DNA of 64,000 nucleotides from Desulfobacterales bacterium (lineage in GTDB: Bacteria > Desulfobacterota > Desulfobacteria > Desulfobacterales > Desulfobacteraceae). The notes under the pieces are model-generated. The model saw nothing but the letters and a program-made list of their open reading frames with translations. It had not been told where the DNA came from and searched no databases. The stretch is from positions 1-64,000 of the forward strand of contig JAKSAX010000076.1 of assembly GCA_022361395.1 (NCBI GenBank), written 5' to 3'. Positions within the stretch are counted from its first letter, which is position 1, and the number at the start of each line of letters is the position of its first letter. Below are positions 19,269-27,748 of this stretch, in pieces. The translations under genes and the position numbers were made by a program.

Positions 19269-21170
19269 TCATGCGTTTTTTCCATACCCGATCTTTCCTA
19301 AGGAGTCCTCGATTTCATCCAGGATGGTATAGTCGTCAATGGTTGCAGGTACTTTATATTCCTTTTTATCTGCGATGGACCGCATGGTCCCTCTCAATAT
19401 CTTGCCTGATCTTGTTTTTGGTAAACGTTTGACCACGGTGGCGGTTTTAAAGGCGGCGACCGGGCCGATTTTTTCACGGACCAGGGCAATCACCTCTTTA
19501 ACCACCTCATCTTCATCTCTGTCCACACCGGCATTGAGCACCATCATCCCTAAGGGGATCTGTCCTTTGAGCTGGTCTTCAACACCCATAACAGCACATT
19601 CTGCCACATCCGGGTGTCCAGCTATTGCCTCTTCCATGGCGCCGGTTGACAGTCTGTGCCCGGCAACGTTGATAATATCATCGGTACGGGCCATGACATA
19701 AACGTACCCCTCCTCGTCAATGTACCCTGCATCTGATGTTTCATAGTATCCGGGGAAGGCGGAGAGGTAAGCCTCTTTATACCGCTGGTCATTCTGCCAC
19801 AGGGTGGGCAGGGTGCCTGGCGGCAGGGGCAGCTTGACCACGATTGCACCGATCTCCCCCTTGGGAACGGGTTTGCCGTCACCGTCCAGTACATCCATGT
19901 TCCATCCGGGTGCAGCCTTAGTGGGAGAGCCCGGTTTTACCGGGAATTGTTCAATACCCATACAATTGGCTGCAATGGCCCAACCGGTTTCCGTCTGCCA
20001 CCAATGGTCGATTACCGGTACTTTGAGGCTGTTTTCAGCCCATGACAGGGTATCCGGATCTGTCCGTTCCCCGGCAAGGAACAGATAGTTGAATCCGGAC
20101 AAATCAAAATCCTTCATCATCTGGGCCGTGGGATCTTCCCGCTTAATTGCCCTGAAAGCTGTGGGAGCGGTAAACAGGGTTTTTACCTTATGTTCGGAAA
20201 TGATCCGCCAGAATACTGATGCATCAGGTGTTCCAACGGGTTTTCCTTCAAAAACAATTGTTGTACAGCCTTTGAGCAGCGGCCCATATACAATATAGGA
20301 GTGGCCTACCACCCAGCCGATATCCGAGGCCGCCCAGTAGACGTCTCCGGTATCGACTCCGTAAATGGCGCTCATGGTCCACTTCAGGGCAACCATGTGT
20401 CCGCCGTTATCCCTGACCACCCCCTTGGGCTGGCCCGTGGTTCCCGAGGTATACAGGATATAGAGCGGATCTGTGGCTTCAACGGGAACGCAATCGTGGG
20501 GACTTGCCTGGTACATGACATCTGCCCAGTCAAAGTCACGCCCGTCCTGCATTTCGGCCTGGGCCTGGGGGCGCTGGAGGATGATACATGCATCCGGTTT
20601 GGCTTCAGACAGGTCTATGGCCTCATCCAAAAGGGGTTTGTATTCAATCACCCGGGTCACCTCAATGCCGCAGGAAGCCGAGACAATGACCTTGGGTTTT
20701 GCATCGTTGATCCGGGTGGCCAGCTCATTTGCAGCAAACCCGCCGAACACAACGGAATGCACCGCACCAAGACGGGCACAGGCCAGCATGGCAAAGGTGG
20801 CCTCGGGGATCATGGGCATATAGATAATAACCCGGTCCCCTTTTTTAACCCCTTTGGCGGCAAGGGCGCCTGCAAACAATGAAACCTGTTCTTTCAGGTC
20901 ATTATAGGTGAATTTCTTTATTGTATCTGTAACCGGACTGTCGTAAATAATCGCGGTCTGATCTCCTCTGCCGTTTTCCACATGAAGGTCCACCGCATTG
21001 TAGCAGGTGTTTGTCCGGCCACCGGTGAACCAGCGGTAAAACGGTTTGTTGGAATCATCCAATACCTTGTCCCACTTTTTATACCAGAAACAGTCTTCAG
21101 CAACAGGGCCCCAGAATCCGTCAGGATCATTAATCGATTTGTCATAGGCTTCGGCATATGAATTGGACAT
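19269..21170 (-). CDS. prpE: propionyl-CoA synthetase-type AMP-forming ligase (PrpE/ACSS3-like)
   Basis: 633 residues of the acyl-CoA synthetase superfamily. The P-loop YTSGTTGQPKGVV, the WWQTETG core motif, the YETSDAGYIDE segment and the catalytic Lys in PKTRSGKILR are intact. Features such as GGRTNTCYNAVD, SASCGIE and VVRDNGGHMVAL match the PrpE/ACSS3 branch rather than classical Acs. It should convert propionate, or another short acid, with ATP and CoA to the acyl-CoA plus AMP and PPi. It lies 47 bases after acs in the same direction, so both probably feed from the adjacent symporter. Acetate use cannot be excluded. Confidence 0.87.
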   Translation of the reverse strand: MSNSYAEAYDKSINDPDGFWGPVAEDCFWYKKWDKVLDDSNKPFYRWFTGGRTNTCYNAVDLHVENGRGDQTAIIYDSPVTDTIKKFTYNDLKEQVSLFAGALAAKGVKKGDRVIIYMPMIPEATFAMLACARLGAVHSVVFGGFAANELATRINDAKPKVIVSASCGIEVTRVIEYKPLLDEAIDLSEAKPDACIILQRPQAQAEMQDGRDFDWADVMYQASPHDCVPVEATDPLYILYTSGTTGQPKGVVRDNGGHMVALKWTMSAIYGVDTGDVYWAASDIGWVVGHSYIVYGPLLKGCTTIVFEGKPVGTPDASVFWRIISEHKVKTLFTAPTAFRAIKREDPTAQMMKDFDLSGFNYLFLAGERTDPDTLSWAENSLKVPVIDHWWQTETGWAIAANCMGIEQFPVKPGSPTKAAPGWNMDVLDGDGKPVPKGEIGAIVVKLPLPPGTLPTLWQNDQRYKEAYLSAFPGYYETSDAGYIDEEGYVYVMARTDDIINVAGHRLSTGAMEEAIAGHPDVAECAVMGVEDQLKGQIPLGMMVLNAGVDRDEDEVVKEVIALVREKIGPVAAFKTATVVKRLPKTRSGKILRGTMRSIADKKEYKVPATIDDYTILDEIEDSLGKIGYGKNA

Positions 21171-21208
21171 GAATCTCCTCCTAGCGCAACACGTTAATTA
21201 TTAATAAG

Positions 21209-21230
21209 GGTTCAGACCTACTTCTGAACC
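21209..21230 (-). other. intercistronic hairpin spanning the acs stop codon
   Basis: GGTTCAGA and TCTGAACC form an 8-bp perfect stem around a six-base loop that contains the acs stop codon. No T-run follows on the minus strand, so it is unlikely to be a full terminator. It may set relative expression of acs and the PrpE-type gene through RNA processing or attenuation. Confidence 0.45.
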
Positions 21231-23248
21231 ATGTTTCTTATTTCCTCGACCACTTCAGGGTTGGCAAGGGTCATGACATTACCCACATCACCCCTGTTTG
21301 AAATGGCTCCCAGAACACGTCTCATGATTTTACCCGAACGTGTTTTGGGCATATCAGGCACCAGCCACACCTTTCTTGGTTTGGCTATTTTACCGATCTG
21401 TTCGCATACGGCGGCGGAAATTTTCTGGGCCAGCTCTTCAGTGGGCTCAATACCGGTTTTAAGCGCAATATAAAGATCGGGTTCCTTACCTTTGATATCA
21501 TGAGCCACAGGCACCACTGCTGCTTCCGCAACCTCTTCCACAACCAGGGATGCGGATTCTATCTCCTTGGTTCCCAGGCGGTGGCCGGAGACGTTGATTA
21601 CATCGTCTATGCGGCCCAGGATCCTGAAATATCCGTCGTCGGCCATCATGGCGGCATCACCGGCCAGGTAGGGCCAGTCCCTCCAGTCCTTACTCTCCGG
21701 ATTCCTGCAGATGTCGGCAAAATAGGTATCAACAAAGCGCTGGCGGTCTCCCCAAACGGTCTGGAACTGTCCGGGCCACGGGTTGCGGATGCAGATATTG
21801 CCTGCGATACCGGTTTCGGTGATCTCATTTCCGTCATCATCCAGGATAAAGGGGTGGATACCAGGCACACCGGGGCCGGCACTTCCGGGTTTCATGGGTT
21901 TAAGTCCCGGCACTGTGGAACAGAGGAATCCGCCGGTTTCCGTCTGCCACCAGGTATCAACGATGATGGCCTCACCTTTGCCTACGGCAGCCTCATACCA
22001 TTTCCAGACTTCGGGTTCGATGGGCTCACCCACGGTGGTCATATGTTTGAAATGATAGTTATACTTGGCAGGTTCCTCCGGTCCCAGTTTTCTCAGGGCG
22101 CGAATGGCTGTGGGTGCGGTGTGGAAGATGTTTACATCAAGCTCCTGGGCAATCCGCCAGGACCGTCCGGCATCCGGGTAGGTGGGCACCCCCTCGTAAA
22201 TAACTGTGGAGGCGCAGAGGGCAAGGGGGCCGTAAACAATGAAGGAATGACCGGTTATCCAGCCGATATCCGCCATACACCAGTAGACATCTTCAGGATG
22301 GATGTCCTGGATATACTTGGACATGGCAGTTACATAGGAGAGGTAACCGCCGGTGCCGTGCTGGCACCCTTTAGGCTTGCCGGTTGTGCCGCTGGTATAC
22401 ATTAGAAACAAAGGGTCCTCTGACAGCATCTGCTCTGGCTCTATCCGTGCGCCGTAATGGTTCTTCAGATTATCGTTTACAAAGATGTCGCGATTGTCAA
22501 CCATCGGGGTGTCTGAAGAGTATTTTCCGGGGTACCGCTGCCATACCAGTACCGTATCAACCACCTGGCCCTGTTCGGCGGAGAGTTTGACAGCTTCATC
22601 CGCATTGACTTTATGGTTTAAAAGATTACCGGCACGGTAGTAAGCATCCATGGTAATCAATACCCTGGAGTTTGAATCAACGATGCGGTCCGCACAGGCG
22701 GAAGCTGAAAAACCGCCGAATACAACCGAGTGAATAACCCCGAGCCTTGCACAGGCCAGCATGGTAATGGGCAGTTCAGCAGACATGGGCATATGGATGG
22801 TAACCCGGTCTCCCCGTTTAAGTTTGGCGTCATTTTTCAACAGGGAGGCAAATTCATTCACCCTTACGTAAAGTTCCTGGTAGGTGATGTGGTCCACCCG
22901 TTCCTCTTCAAGTTCGGGCACAAAATGGATGGCTGTTTTGTTTTTATTGTCCTTGAGGTGTCGGTCTATGCAATTGTAGGATGCGTTGAGTTTTCCGCCT
23001 TTAAACCACTTATAGCAGGGGGCATCGCTTGTATCCAGCACTTCATCCCAATATTTGTACCAGGTGAGCAGTTCGGCATATTCAGTAAAGTAATCAGGGA
23101 AGTTGTCCAGACTGAACCTGTCGAAAATGTCAGGATCATTCAGGTTTGCCTGGCCGATAAACTTTGAGGAAGGGTAATAGTAATCCTCTTCTTTCCAATG
23201 GACTGCGATTTGGGCTTCCGTAGTTTCGACAACTTCTTTTTTGCTCAT
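21218..23248 (-). CDS. acsA: acetyl-CoA synthetase
   Basis: 676 residues, the usual Acs length. The motifs YTSGTTGKPKGCQH, DTWWQTETGG, YLAGDAAMMADDGYF and PKTRSGKIMRR (acetylatable catalytic Lys) are present, with an N-terminal Acs domain (YWDEVLD, KWFKGGKLNASYNCID). It activates acetate to acetyl-CoA with ATP. AAGGAG lies seven bases before the ATG. It is first in a leftward block with the PrpE-type ligase and the symporter. A 19-bp palindrome lies about 100 bases upstream. Confidence 0.95.
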   Translation of the reverse strand: MSKKEVVETTEAQIAVHWKEEDYYYPSSKFIGQANLNDPDIFDRFSLDNFPDYFTEYAELLTWYKYWDEVLDTSDAPCYKWFKGGKLNASYNCIDRHLKDNKNKTAIHFVPELEEERVDHITYQELYVRVNEFASLLKNDAKLKRGDRVTIHMPMSAELPITMLACARLGVIHSVVFGGFSASACADRIVDSNSRVLITMDAYYRAGNLLNHKVNADEAVKLSAEQGQVVDTVLVWQRYPGKYSSDTPMVDNRDIFVNDNLKNHYGARIEPEQMLSEDPLFLMYTSGTTGKPKGCQHGTGGYLSYVTAMSKYIQDIHPEDVYWCMADIGWITGHSFIVYGPLALCASTVIYEGVPTYPDAGRSWRIAQELDVNIFHTAPTAIRALRKLGPEEPAKYNYHFKHMTTVGEPIEPEVWKWYEAAVGKGEAIIVDTWWQTETGGFLCSTVPGLKPMKPGSAGPGVPGIHPFILDDDGNEITETGIAGNICIRNPWPGQFQTVWGDRQRFVDTYFADICRNPESKDWRDWPYLAGDAAMMADDGYFRILGRIDDVINVSGHRLGTKEIESASLVVEEVAEAAVVPVAHDIKGKEPDLYIALKTGIEPTEELAQKISAAVCEQIGKIAKPRKVWLVPDMPKTRSGKIMRRVLGAISNRGDVGNVMTLANPEVVEEIRNMVQK

Positions 23249-23345
23249 CTGTCATCTCCTTTGGCTTTGATGATTAAACACTAATGTTATGGATGATTTT
23301 AAAGAATGCTGAAGTTTGAGCACCTCCCTATGGTTATGGCGTGAC

Positions 23346-23364
23346 AAGATTACTGGCTAATCTT
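23346..23364. promoter_or_regulatory. 19-bp palindrome, candidate operator upstream of acs
   Basis: AAGATTActggcTAATCTT has two perfect 7-bp arms around 5 bases. It lies about 98 bases upstream of the acs start. The size and symmetry fit a dimeric regulator, but no regulator gene of an obvious family is adjacent. Confidence 0.4.
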
Positions 23365-23817
23365 TTGTGTATATCGTTGTGCGTTTATACTTTAAGGCCT
23401 TGTCTTTTACTTAGGGCCGTACGTTGCAAAAACCCGAACAGATGGAGGCAGAGATTCAGATGAAGTGAAAAATCGTAGTCATTAGCTGAATCCGATTTAT
23501 AGCTTAGTCCTACCAATATTAAGATTAGAATGTGAAGTCAATAAAAAAGTTCAGTTTTTTCATAAATTCTTATTAATCCTTGCTTGATAAACATTTGATA
23601 ATTTATGACCAGGAAAGTAAAAGGCGCACAGTGGCGGAAACAGAGTGGATCAGACTATGTTTAAACCTTGTTTGGCCTGGATAAACAAAGCCCTGTTCGG
23701 GCGAAATCTCAGGTGATTTTGCATCAGAGTTAAGATCCTGATTACCGATTATGGGGTTATTGGATTTTATTGCTGGTTATCGGGAAAAATTCGTCAAATA
23801 GGAACGTCAAATAATCG

Positions 23818-23847
23818 TTGCAAGTGAAATCTTAACTCGGGTATAGT
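23818..23847 (+). promoter_or_regulatory. sigma-70-like promoter for the LUD-DUF166 operon
   Basis: TTGCAA and TATAGT are separated by 18 bases, 39 bases before the LUD start codon. The right arm of a 10-bp inverted repeat (ATCTTAACTC) lies inside the spacer, where a bound repressor would block polymerase. Confidence 0.5.
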
Positions 23848-23885
23848 CTTTCTGGGACATGAACTTAAATACTTAAGGAGACGCC

Positions 23886-24539
23886 ATGAAAAACCCTATT
23901 GATAATTATTGGTTATTGAAACTTGAGGCGGTCAAGGAAAACCTTGAAAATAATAATTTTGAAGTGCATATATCTGAATCGGCAGAAGCGGCTAAAAACC
24001 TTGCCCTTGAGAAAATCATACCTCCCCTGGATGTTAAAAGCGTATCCTGGGGCGGTTCAATGTCTTTTATCGGTACCGGCCTGTTCCACGCCCTTAAGGA
24101 TAATCCTGATTTAGAGGTGCTGAACACATTTGACAAGAGCCTGTCTGTTGAAGATATGCTGGAACGCCGGCGGCAGTCCCTTATGGTGGACCTTTTTATC
24201 ACCGGAACAAATGCGGTGACTGAAGCCGGGCACCTGGTAAACCTTGATATGATCGGCAACCGGGTGGCGGCCATTATGTGGGGCCCTAAAAATGTTCTCC
24301 TGATCATCGGCCGGAACAAGATCTGCGGGGACCTTGAAGATGCCATGTTCAGGATTAAAAATTATGCAGCCCCTGTGAACACCATGAATCTTGATAAAAA
24401 GACGCCCTGCAGGAAAACAGGTATCTGCCACGATTGCTCCAGCCCGGACCGGATTTGCAATTATTGGACAATTACGGAAAAATGTTTTTCCAAAGGCAGG
24501 ATAAAGATCATCCTGGTAAATGAGGACTTGGGATTCTAA
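23886..24539 (+). CDS. LUD-domain (LutC/YkgG-like) protein
   Basis: 217 residues with the LUD-domain order: an N-terminal helix, VKSVSWGGSMSFIGTGL, then FITGTNAVTEAGHLVNLDMIGNRVAAIMWGPKNVLLIIGRNKI in several conserved blocks. A Cys-rich tail follows (CRKTGICHDCSSPDRIC). LUD proteins occur in lactate oxidation (LutBC) and as stand-alone forms in anaerobes; no LutA or LutB partner is present here. AAGGAG precedes the ATG. The next gene begins two bases after the stop, so LUD and the DUF166 selenoprotein candidate are almost certainly co-expressed. Confidence 0.85.
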   Translation: MKNPIDNYWLLKLEAVKENLENNNFEVHISESAEAAKNLALEKIIPPLDVKSVSWGGSMSFIGTGLFHALKDNPDLEVLNTFDKSLSVEDMLERRRQSLMVDLFITGTNAVTEAGHLVNLDMIGNRVAAIMWGPKNVLLIIGRNKICGDLEDAMFRIKNYAAPVNTMNLDKKTPCRKTGICHDCSSPDRICNYWTITEKCFSKGRIKIILVNEDLGF

Positions 24540-24541
24540 AG

Positions 24542-25165
24542 ATGCAGACCATAGCCATTTTTCAGCAAAACGGTTCAGGTAAAAGCAAAATAGCCGGTAT
24601 TAACCAGTTCGGGGATAAGGAGTTCCGGCTTGAAATTTTTAATATAGATGAACAACTGCCTCTGGTCATTGATGACACCTCTGAGTACCTGCCGGAAGTT
24701 ATAGAGGCAGATCTTGTTCTGGATTACTTGAAACACCAGGATTTATCAGAGGACTTGAGCCTGATGTGCGAACGCCTGAACATTCCGGTGATCGCCTCCG
24801 GAAAAAAAATTACCTCTGGATGCGCTGTCTGCCCCCCTACCTGATGCACCCTTGCAGACCAGGATGGTCTGGGAGAGTATGGAGATCTTTTTGGAGCCCC
24901 TAAAAGCGATATAGAGGGTGAAGAGGAGAAGATCAAGGAGATCAAAGTGCACAGAGGTGCTGCCTGCGGCGCCACCTGGCTGGCAGCCGAAAAGATTCAG
25001 GATATGCCCGTTGAAGAAGCCAAGACCCGCTTCGGGCTGGAAGTTCAGTTTTTCTGTACGGCAAATCCTGCCGGATGGGATCCCATGTACGGTAAGAGTC
25101 CTGTTCACGTGGCCGCGGATATTCATACGGCTGTTTTAAAAGCATGTCTAAAGAAGAAAAAATAA
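24542..25165 (+). CDS. DUF166-family protein read through one UGA (selenoprotein candidate)
   Basis: A single frame runs from the ATG to the TAA at 25163-25165 apart from one TGA at 24842-24844. Read as Sec it gives 207 residues with the local sequence CPPT-U-CTL, where DUF166 proteins keep a conserved P..C(S/T)L cysteine motif. Strongly family-like sequence continues after the TGA: RGAACGATW, GLEVQFFCTANPAGWDP and YGKSPVHVAADIH. A hairpin with the geometry of a bacterial SECIS starts 11 bases after the TGA. Sec101 would sit beside Cys102, with further Cys at 94, 97, 142 and 172, suggesting a redox or metal role. DUF166 function is unknown (some members are loosely labelled thymidylate synthase-like). 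A nonsense mutation is less likely given the intact downstream frame. Confidence 0.85.
24855..24871 (+). promoter_or_regulatory. SECIS-like hairpin after the DUF166 UGA
   Basis: CAGACC pairs with GGTCTG around AGGAT (or a 7-bp stem with a GGA loop). The apical loop begins 16 bases after the UGA and has G in its first two positions, both expected of bacterial SECIS elements. Confidence 0.72.
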
Positions 25166-25181
25166 GGACGGATTAAGAAAA

Positions 25182-25472
25182 TCAATACCGGATTTGAAAC
25201 CCTTTTATTTCCGGCTGAACGGCAACGGGCTGGGTGCTCACCCCTTCCACGTCTGAAAGGGGAGCCCCATCCCGGCACCATGCCACCATGTTTTCAACCT
25301 GCTCCCGGTTTCCCTGAAACAATGCCTGGACAGAACCGTCCGGCATGTTTTTAACATAACCGTCAACCTCTTCCAATTGTGCCGCTTTCCGGGTTTCCGC
25401 CCTGAAAAACACCCCCTGAACCCGGCCTGTCACCTTAACACTTACCGCTATTCGGGCTGTTTGTTTACTCAT
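25182..25472 (-). CDS. acyP: acylphosphatase
   Basis: 96 residues with the family signature GRVQGVFFRAETRKAAQ (substrate-binding Arg) and the later YVKNMPDGSVQALFQG block holding the catalytic Asn position. It hydrolyses carboxyl-phosphate bonds of small acyl phosphates. Its ATG overlaps the dinB stop by four bases (ATGA), so it is translated from the same mRNA. It is convergent with the DUF166 gene, 16 bases away. Confidence 0.9.
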   Translation of the reverse strand: MSKQTARIAVSVKVTGRVQGVFFRAETRKAAQLEEVDGYVKNMPDGSVQALFQGNREQVENMVAWCRDGAPLSDVEGVSTQPVAVQPEIKGFQIRY

Positions 25473-26653
25473 TTTTCCTCCCTGGTAGGTTTCTTTACTG
25501 GGTTTAAACTTGCCTTTTTTACCACATCAGTTCCGAACTTCTGCCAGATTGAATCCACAGCACGGTCTACACTTTTCCATTGCTTCTCGTGTATCTCATC
25601 AGGATCAGGAAGCAGTGACATCTGTACGGGTTCCGACTTGTGCTGAAAATCAGATACCCCGACACCTATAAGCCGGATTTTCTTTTTAAATTTCACCTTT
25701 TCAAAAAGCGAAACAGCTTCATCGAAGATCGAATTGGATGAGCTGATCCATGAGAGCGTCTTCTTCCCACGGGTAATCTGGGTAAAATCCGAAAATTTTA
25801 ATTTTATGGACACATGGCGGCATACCCAGTCCTTTTGCCGTAAATCGCGTCCCACCCGCTGGGCATGTGCCAGAAGGATCCTGCGTATCTCATCCGGGTT
25901 GCTGATATCTTCGGAAAGCGTTGTTTCACTGGAAATGGATTTCCGGATAGAGGTTGTCTCAATGGGTGTCTCATCAATCCCCCGGGCCAACTGGTATAGC
26001 CTTGCTCCCATTTTGCCGAATTTCCGGTCAAGCAGGGGACGGTCCAAACGGCGGAGGTCTCCCAGGGTATTTACCTGGAGGGCTGCCATGGCTTTCATTG
26101 CCTGCCGGCCGACGCCGGGTACGCTCCTTACGGGCAGGGTATTGAGTATCTCGTCCACCTTTTCCTCGGGGATAAAAGTCAATCCGTCCGGTTTATTCAT
26201 GTCCGATGCAATTTTTGCCAGAAACTTGACCGGTGCAATTCCTATTGAACAGGTTAATGAAAGATCCTGGTAAATAGCTGATTTTATCTTACCGGCAATG
26301 GACCGGGGGCTGCCGAACAGTTTTCCGCATCCGCTTATATCCATATAGGCCTCATCAATGGAAACCGGCTCGACCAGAGGGGAAAATTCCCTGAGAATCG
26401 TCATGATACGTCTAGAATCCGTCACGTATTTACGGCGGCTTCCGGGAAGGATAATCAAATGAGGGCACCGCTGTTTGGCCTGGAAAACAGGCATAGCCGA
26501 ATGAATGCCGAATTTTCGGGCCTCGTAACTGGCCGTGGAAACCACACTCCGTTTTGAATGCCCCGAAACCACGATAGGTTTGCCTTTTAAGCCTGGATTG
26601 TCCCTCTGTTCCACAGCAGCAAAAAAAGCATCCATATCCACATGGAGAATCAT
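25469..26653 (-). CDS. dinB: DNA polymerase IV (Y-family translesion polymerase)
   Basis: 394 residues. Catalytic motifs HVDMDAFFAAVEQ and SIDEAYMDISG provide the metal-binding acids; the fingers YEARKFGIHSAMP and the helix-hairpin-helix with VPGVGRQAMKAM are present. The little-finger domain follows (about 235-350). It performs low-fidelity synthesis past damaged bases. Its start overlaps the PilZ gene stop by four bases. No LexA box is evident because the gene lies within an operon. Confidence 0.94.
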   Translation of the reverse strand: MILHVDMDAFFAAVEQRDNPGLKGKPIVVSGHSKRSVVSTASYEARKFGIHSAMPVFQAKQRCPHLIILPGSRRKYVTDSRRIMTILREFSPLVEPVSIDEAYMDISGCGKLFGSPRSIAGKIKSAIYQDLSLTCSIGIAPVKFLAKIASDMNKPDGLTFIPEEKVDEILNTLPVRSVPGVGRQAMKAMAALQVNTLGDLRRLDRPLLDRKFGKMGARLYQLARGIDETPIETTSIRKSISSETTLSEDISNPDEIRRILLAHAQRVGRDLRQKDWVCRHVSIKLKFSDFTQITRGKKTLSWISSSNSIFDEAVSLFEKVKFKKKIRLIGVGVSDFQHKSEPVQMSLLPDPDEIHEKQWKSVDRAVDSIWQKFGTDVVKKASLNPVKKPTREEK

Positions 26654-27045
26654 GGGGCCTGTCTTTTTAAATCCTGTTTTTGCATCTCAAGTACATATTT
26701 GTGAATAATCTCGTATTCGTCAACCGTGCAGTTTTCAAATATACAATGGCATTTATCATCCCGGGTTAAATGTAAAATCCTGACCTCGGCCTTCAAGACG
26801 GATTTTTCATCTTGATTCGGAACTTTCAGGTTAAGGGTAACCCGGTCAATATCATATTTTTTAAACCCCTTATCGGTGCAGGCCAGACCGCCGGCACTGA
26901 TATCGAGAATGGTGACTGCCCTGCCTTTAAAGGTCATTGACAATCTGTGTTCAGGCCGGAATACATACCTGAATGCAGACCGCTGATCATCAAGCTCACT
27001 GATCGATATAGGATCAGTTGGTTTTTTCTTTTTTTTCCAGAACAA
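26650..27045 (-). CDS. PilZ-domain protein
   Basis: About 131 residues from a TTG start. The c-di-GMP-binding motifs are visible: RSAFR (RxxxR) and DISAGG (D/NxSxxG) about 25 residues later. I choose TTG 27045 because GGAG lies eight bases upstream; a longer frame from 27114 would overlap motB by 101 bases. A PilZ protein directly after motAB is consistent with c-di-GMP control of the flagellar motor, in the manner of YcgR. It begins with a Lys-rich stretch. Confidence 0.8.
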   Translation of the reverse strand: MFWKKKKKPTDPISISELDDQRSAFRYVFRPEHRLSMTFKGRAVTILDISAGGLACTDKGFKKYDIDRVTLNLKVPNQDEKSVLKAEVRILHLTRDDKCHCIFENCTVDEYEIIHKYVLEMQKQDLKRQAP

Positions 27046-27748
27046 ACTCAACTCTCCTGTTTTTTGCACGGTTTTCAGCTGTGGTGTTGGGAACCAGGGG
27101 AAGAATTTTCCCATATCCGGTAGCCGTAAGGCGGTCCGGGTTAATCCCCTGGGAAATCAAATATTTCAGGACGGTGGTTGCACGAATGGCGGATAACTCC
27201 CAGTTTGACGGAAAGGCTTTCGTTGCAATGGGGATATTATCCGTATGGCCTTTAATATTAATGTCGTATTCGGTAAATTCTTTAAACAGCCCGATCATCT
27301 GGTTTATTTCGGGGATGGCGGACGGATTGAGACTGGCTGATCCGGATTTGAAAAGTGCCTCGCCTGAAATGGTTATGACAAGTTTTCCACTGTGATCTTC
27401 CAGAGAAAGCTGCTCGGTTTTGGCAGAATTTTTTACCATACGATCCATGGACCTGTACAGGGCTGAGTCCCTGGTTCTTAATCCGGTTATCTCATCAATC
27501 CGGATTTTCTTGTCAAATCCGTCCGGCCTTCCCATGAATTTCATGATCCCTTCGATTTCGGGATTCTCTTTTATGGTCTCCTGAACAGTTGCAAGCTTAT
27601 CCTGGTATTGTTTTTTTTCAAAAGAGGCAAGGGTGTAGAGCAGCACAAAAAAAACCATAAGCAGGGTCATGAGATCGGCATAGGTGACCAGCCATGTGGC
27701 CTCGTCGTCATAGGTGATATACCCCTGGTTGTATCCGGTATCTTTCAT
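27014..27748 (-). CDS. motB: flagellar motor stator protein MotB
   Basis: 244 residues. The single membrane helix contains the proton/ion-binding Asp in TYADLMTLLMVFF, and the C-terminal OmpA-like domain has IKGHTDNIPI and NWELSAIRATTVLKYL for peptidoglycan binding. It forms the stator with MotA. The ATGA overlap with motA shows translational coupling. Its 3' end overlaps the PilZ gene. Confidence 0.93.
   Translation of the reverse strand: MKDTGYNQGYITYDDEATWLVTYADLMTLLMVFFVLLYTLASFEKKQYQDKLATVQETIKENPEIEGIMKFMGRPDGFDKKIRIDEITGLRTRDSALYRSMDRMVKNSAKTEQLSLEDHSGKLVITISGEALFKSGSASLNPSAIPEINQMIGLFKEFTEYDINIKGHTDNIPIATKAFPSNWELSAIRATTVLKYLISQGINPDRLTATGYGKILPLVPNTTAENRAKNRRVEFVLEKKEKTN

Larger units (their letters stand above)
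23249..23885. other. divergent intergenic region between acs and the LUD gene
   Basis: 637 bases without a convincing reading frame. It is AT-rich and must hold the divergent promoters for acs (leftward) and LUD (rightward). Visible signals are the palindrome at 23346-23364, a separated 10-bp inverted repeat (GAGTTAAGAT at 23727-23736 and its complement at 23829-23838), and a sigma-70-like promoter for LUD. I saw no RNA gene or sigma-54 (GG-N10-GC) box. Confidence 0.6.

Noticed and set aside
20301-20882. 193-residue open frame on the plus strand
   Set aside because: Antisense to the PrpE-type ligase; no motif.
21500-22405. 301-residue open frame on the plus strand
   Set aside because: It is antisense to acs, with no ribosome site and no recognisable family; composition reflects the opposite gene.
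24947-25165. Separate small gene for the second half of DUF166
   Set aside because: It is in the same frame as the upstream part, lacks its own ribosome site, and both parts are needed to complete the DUF166 domain.
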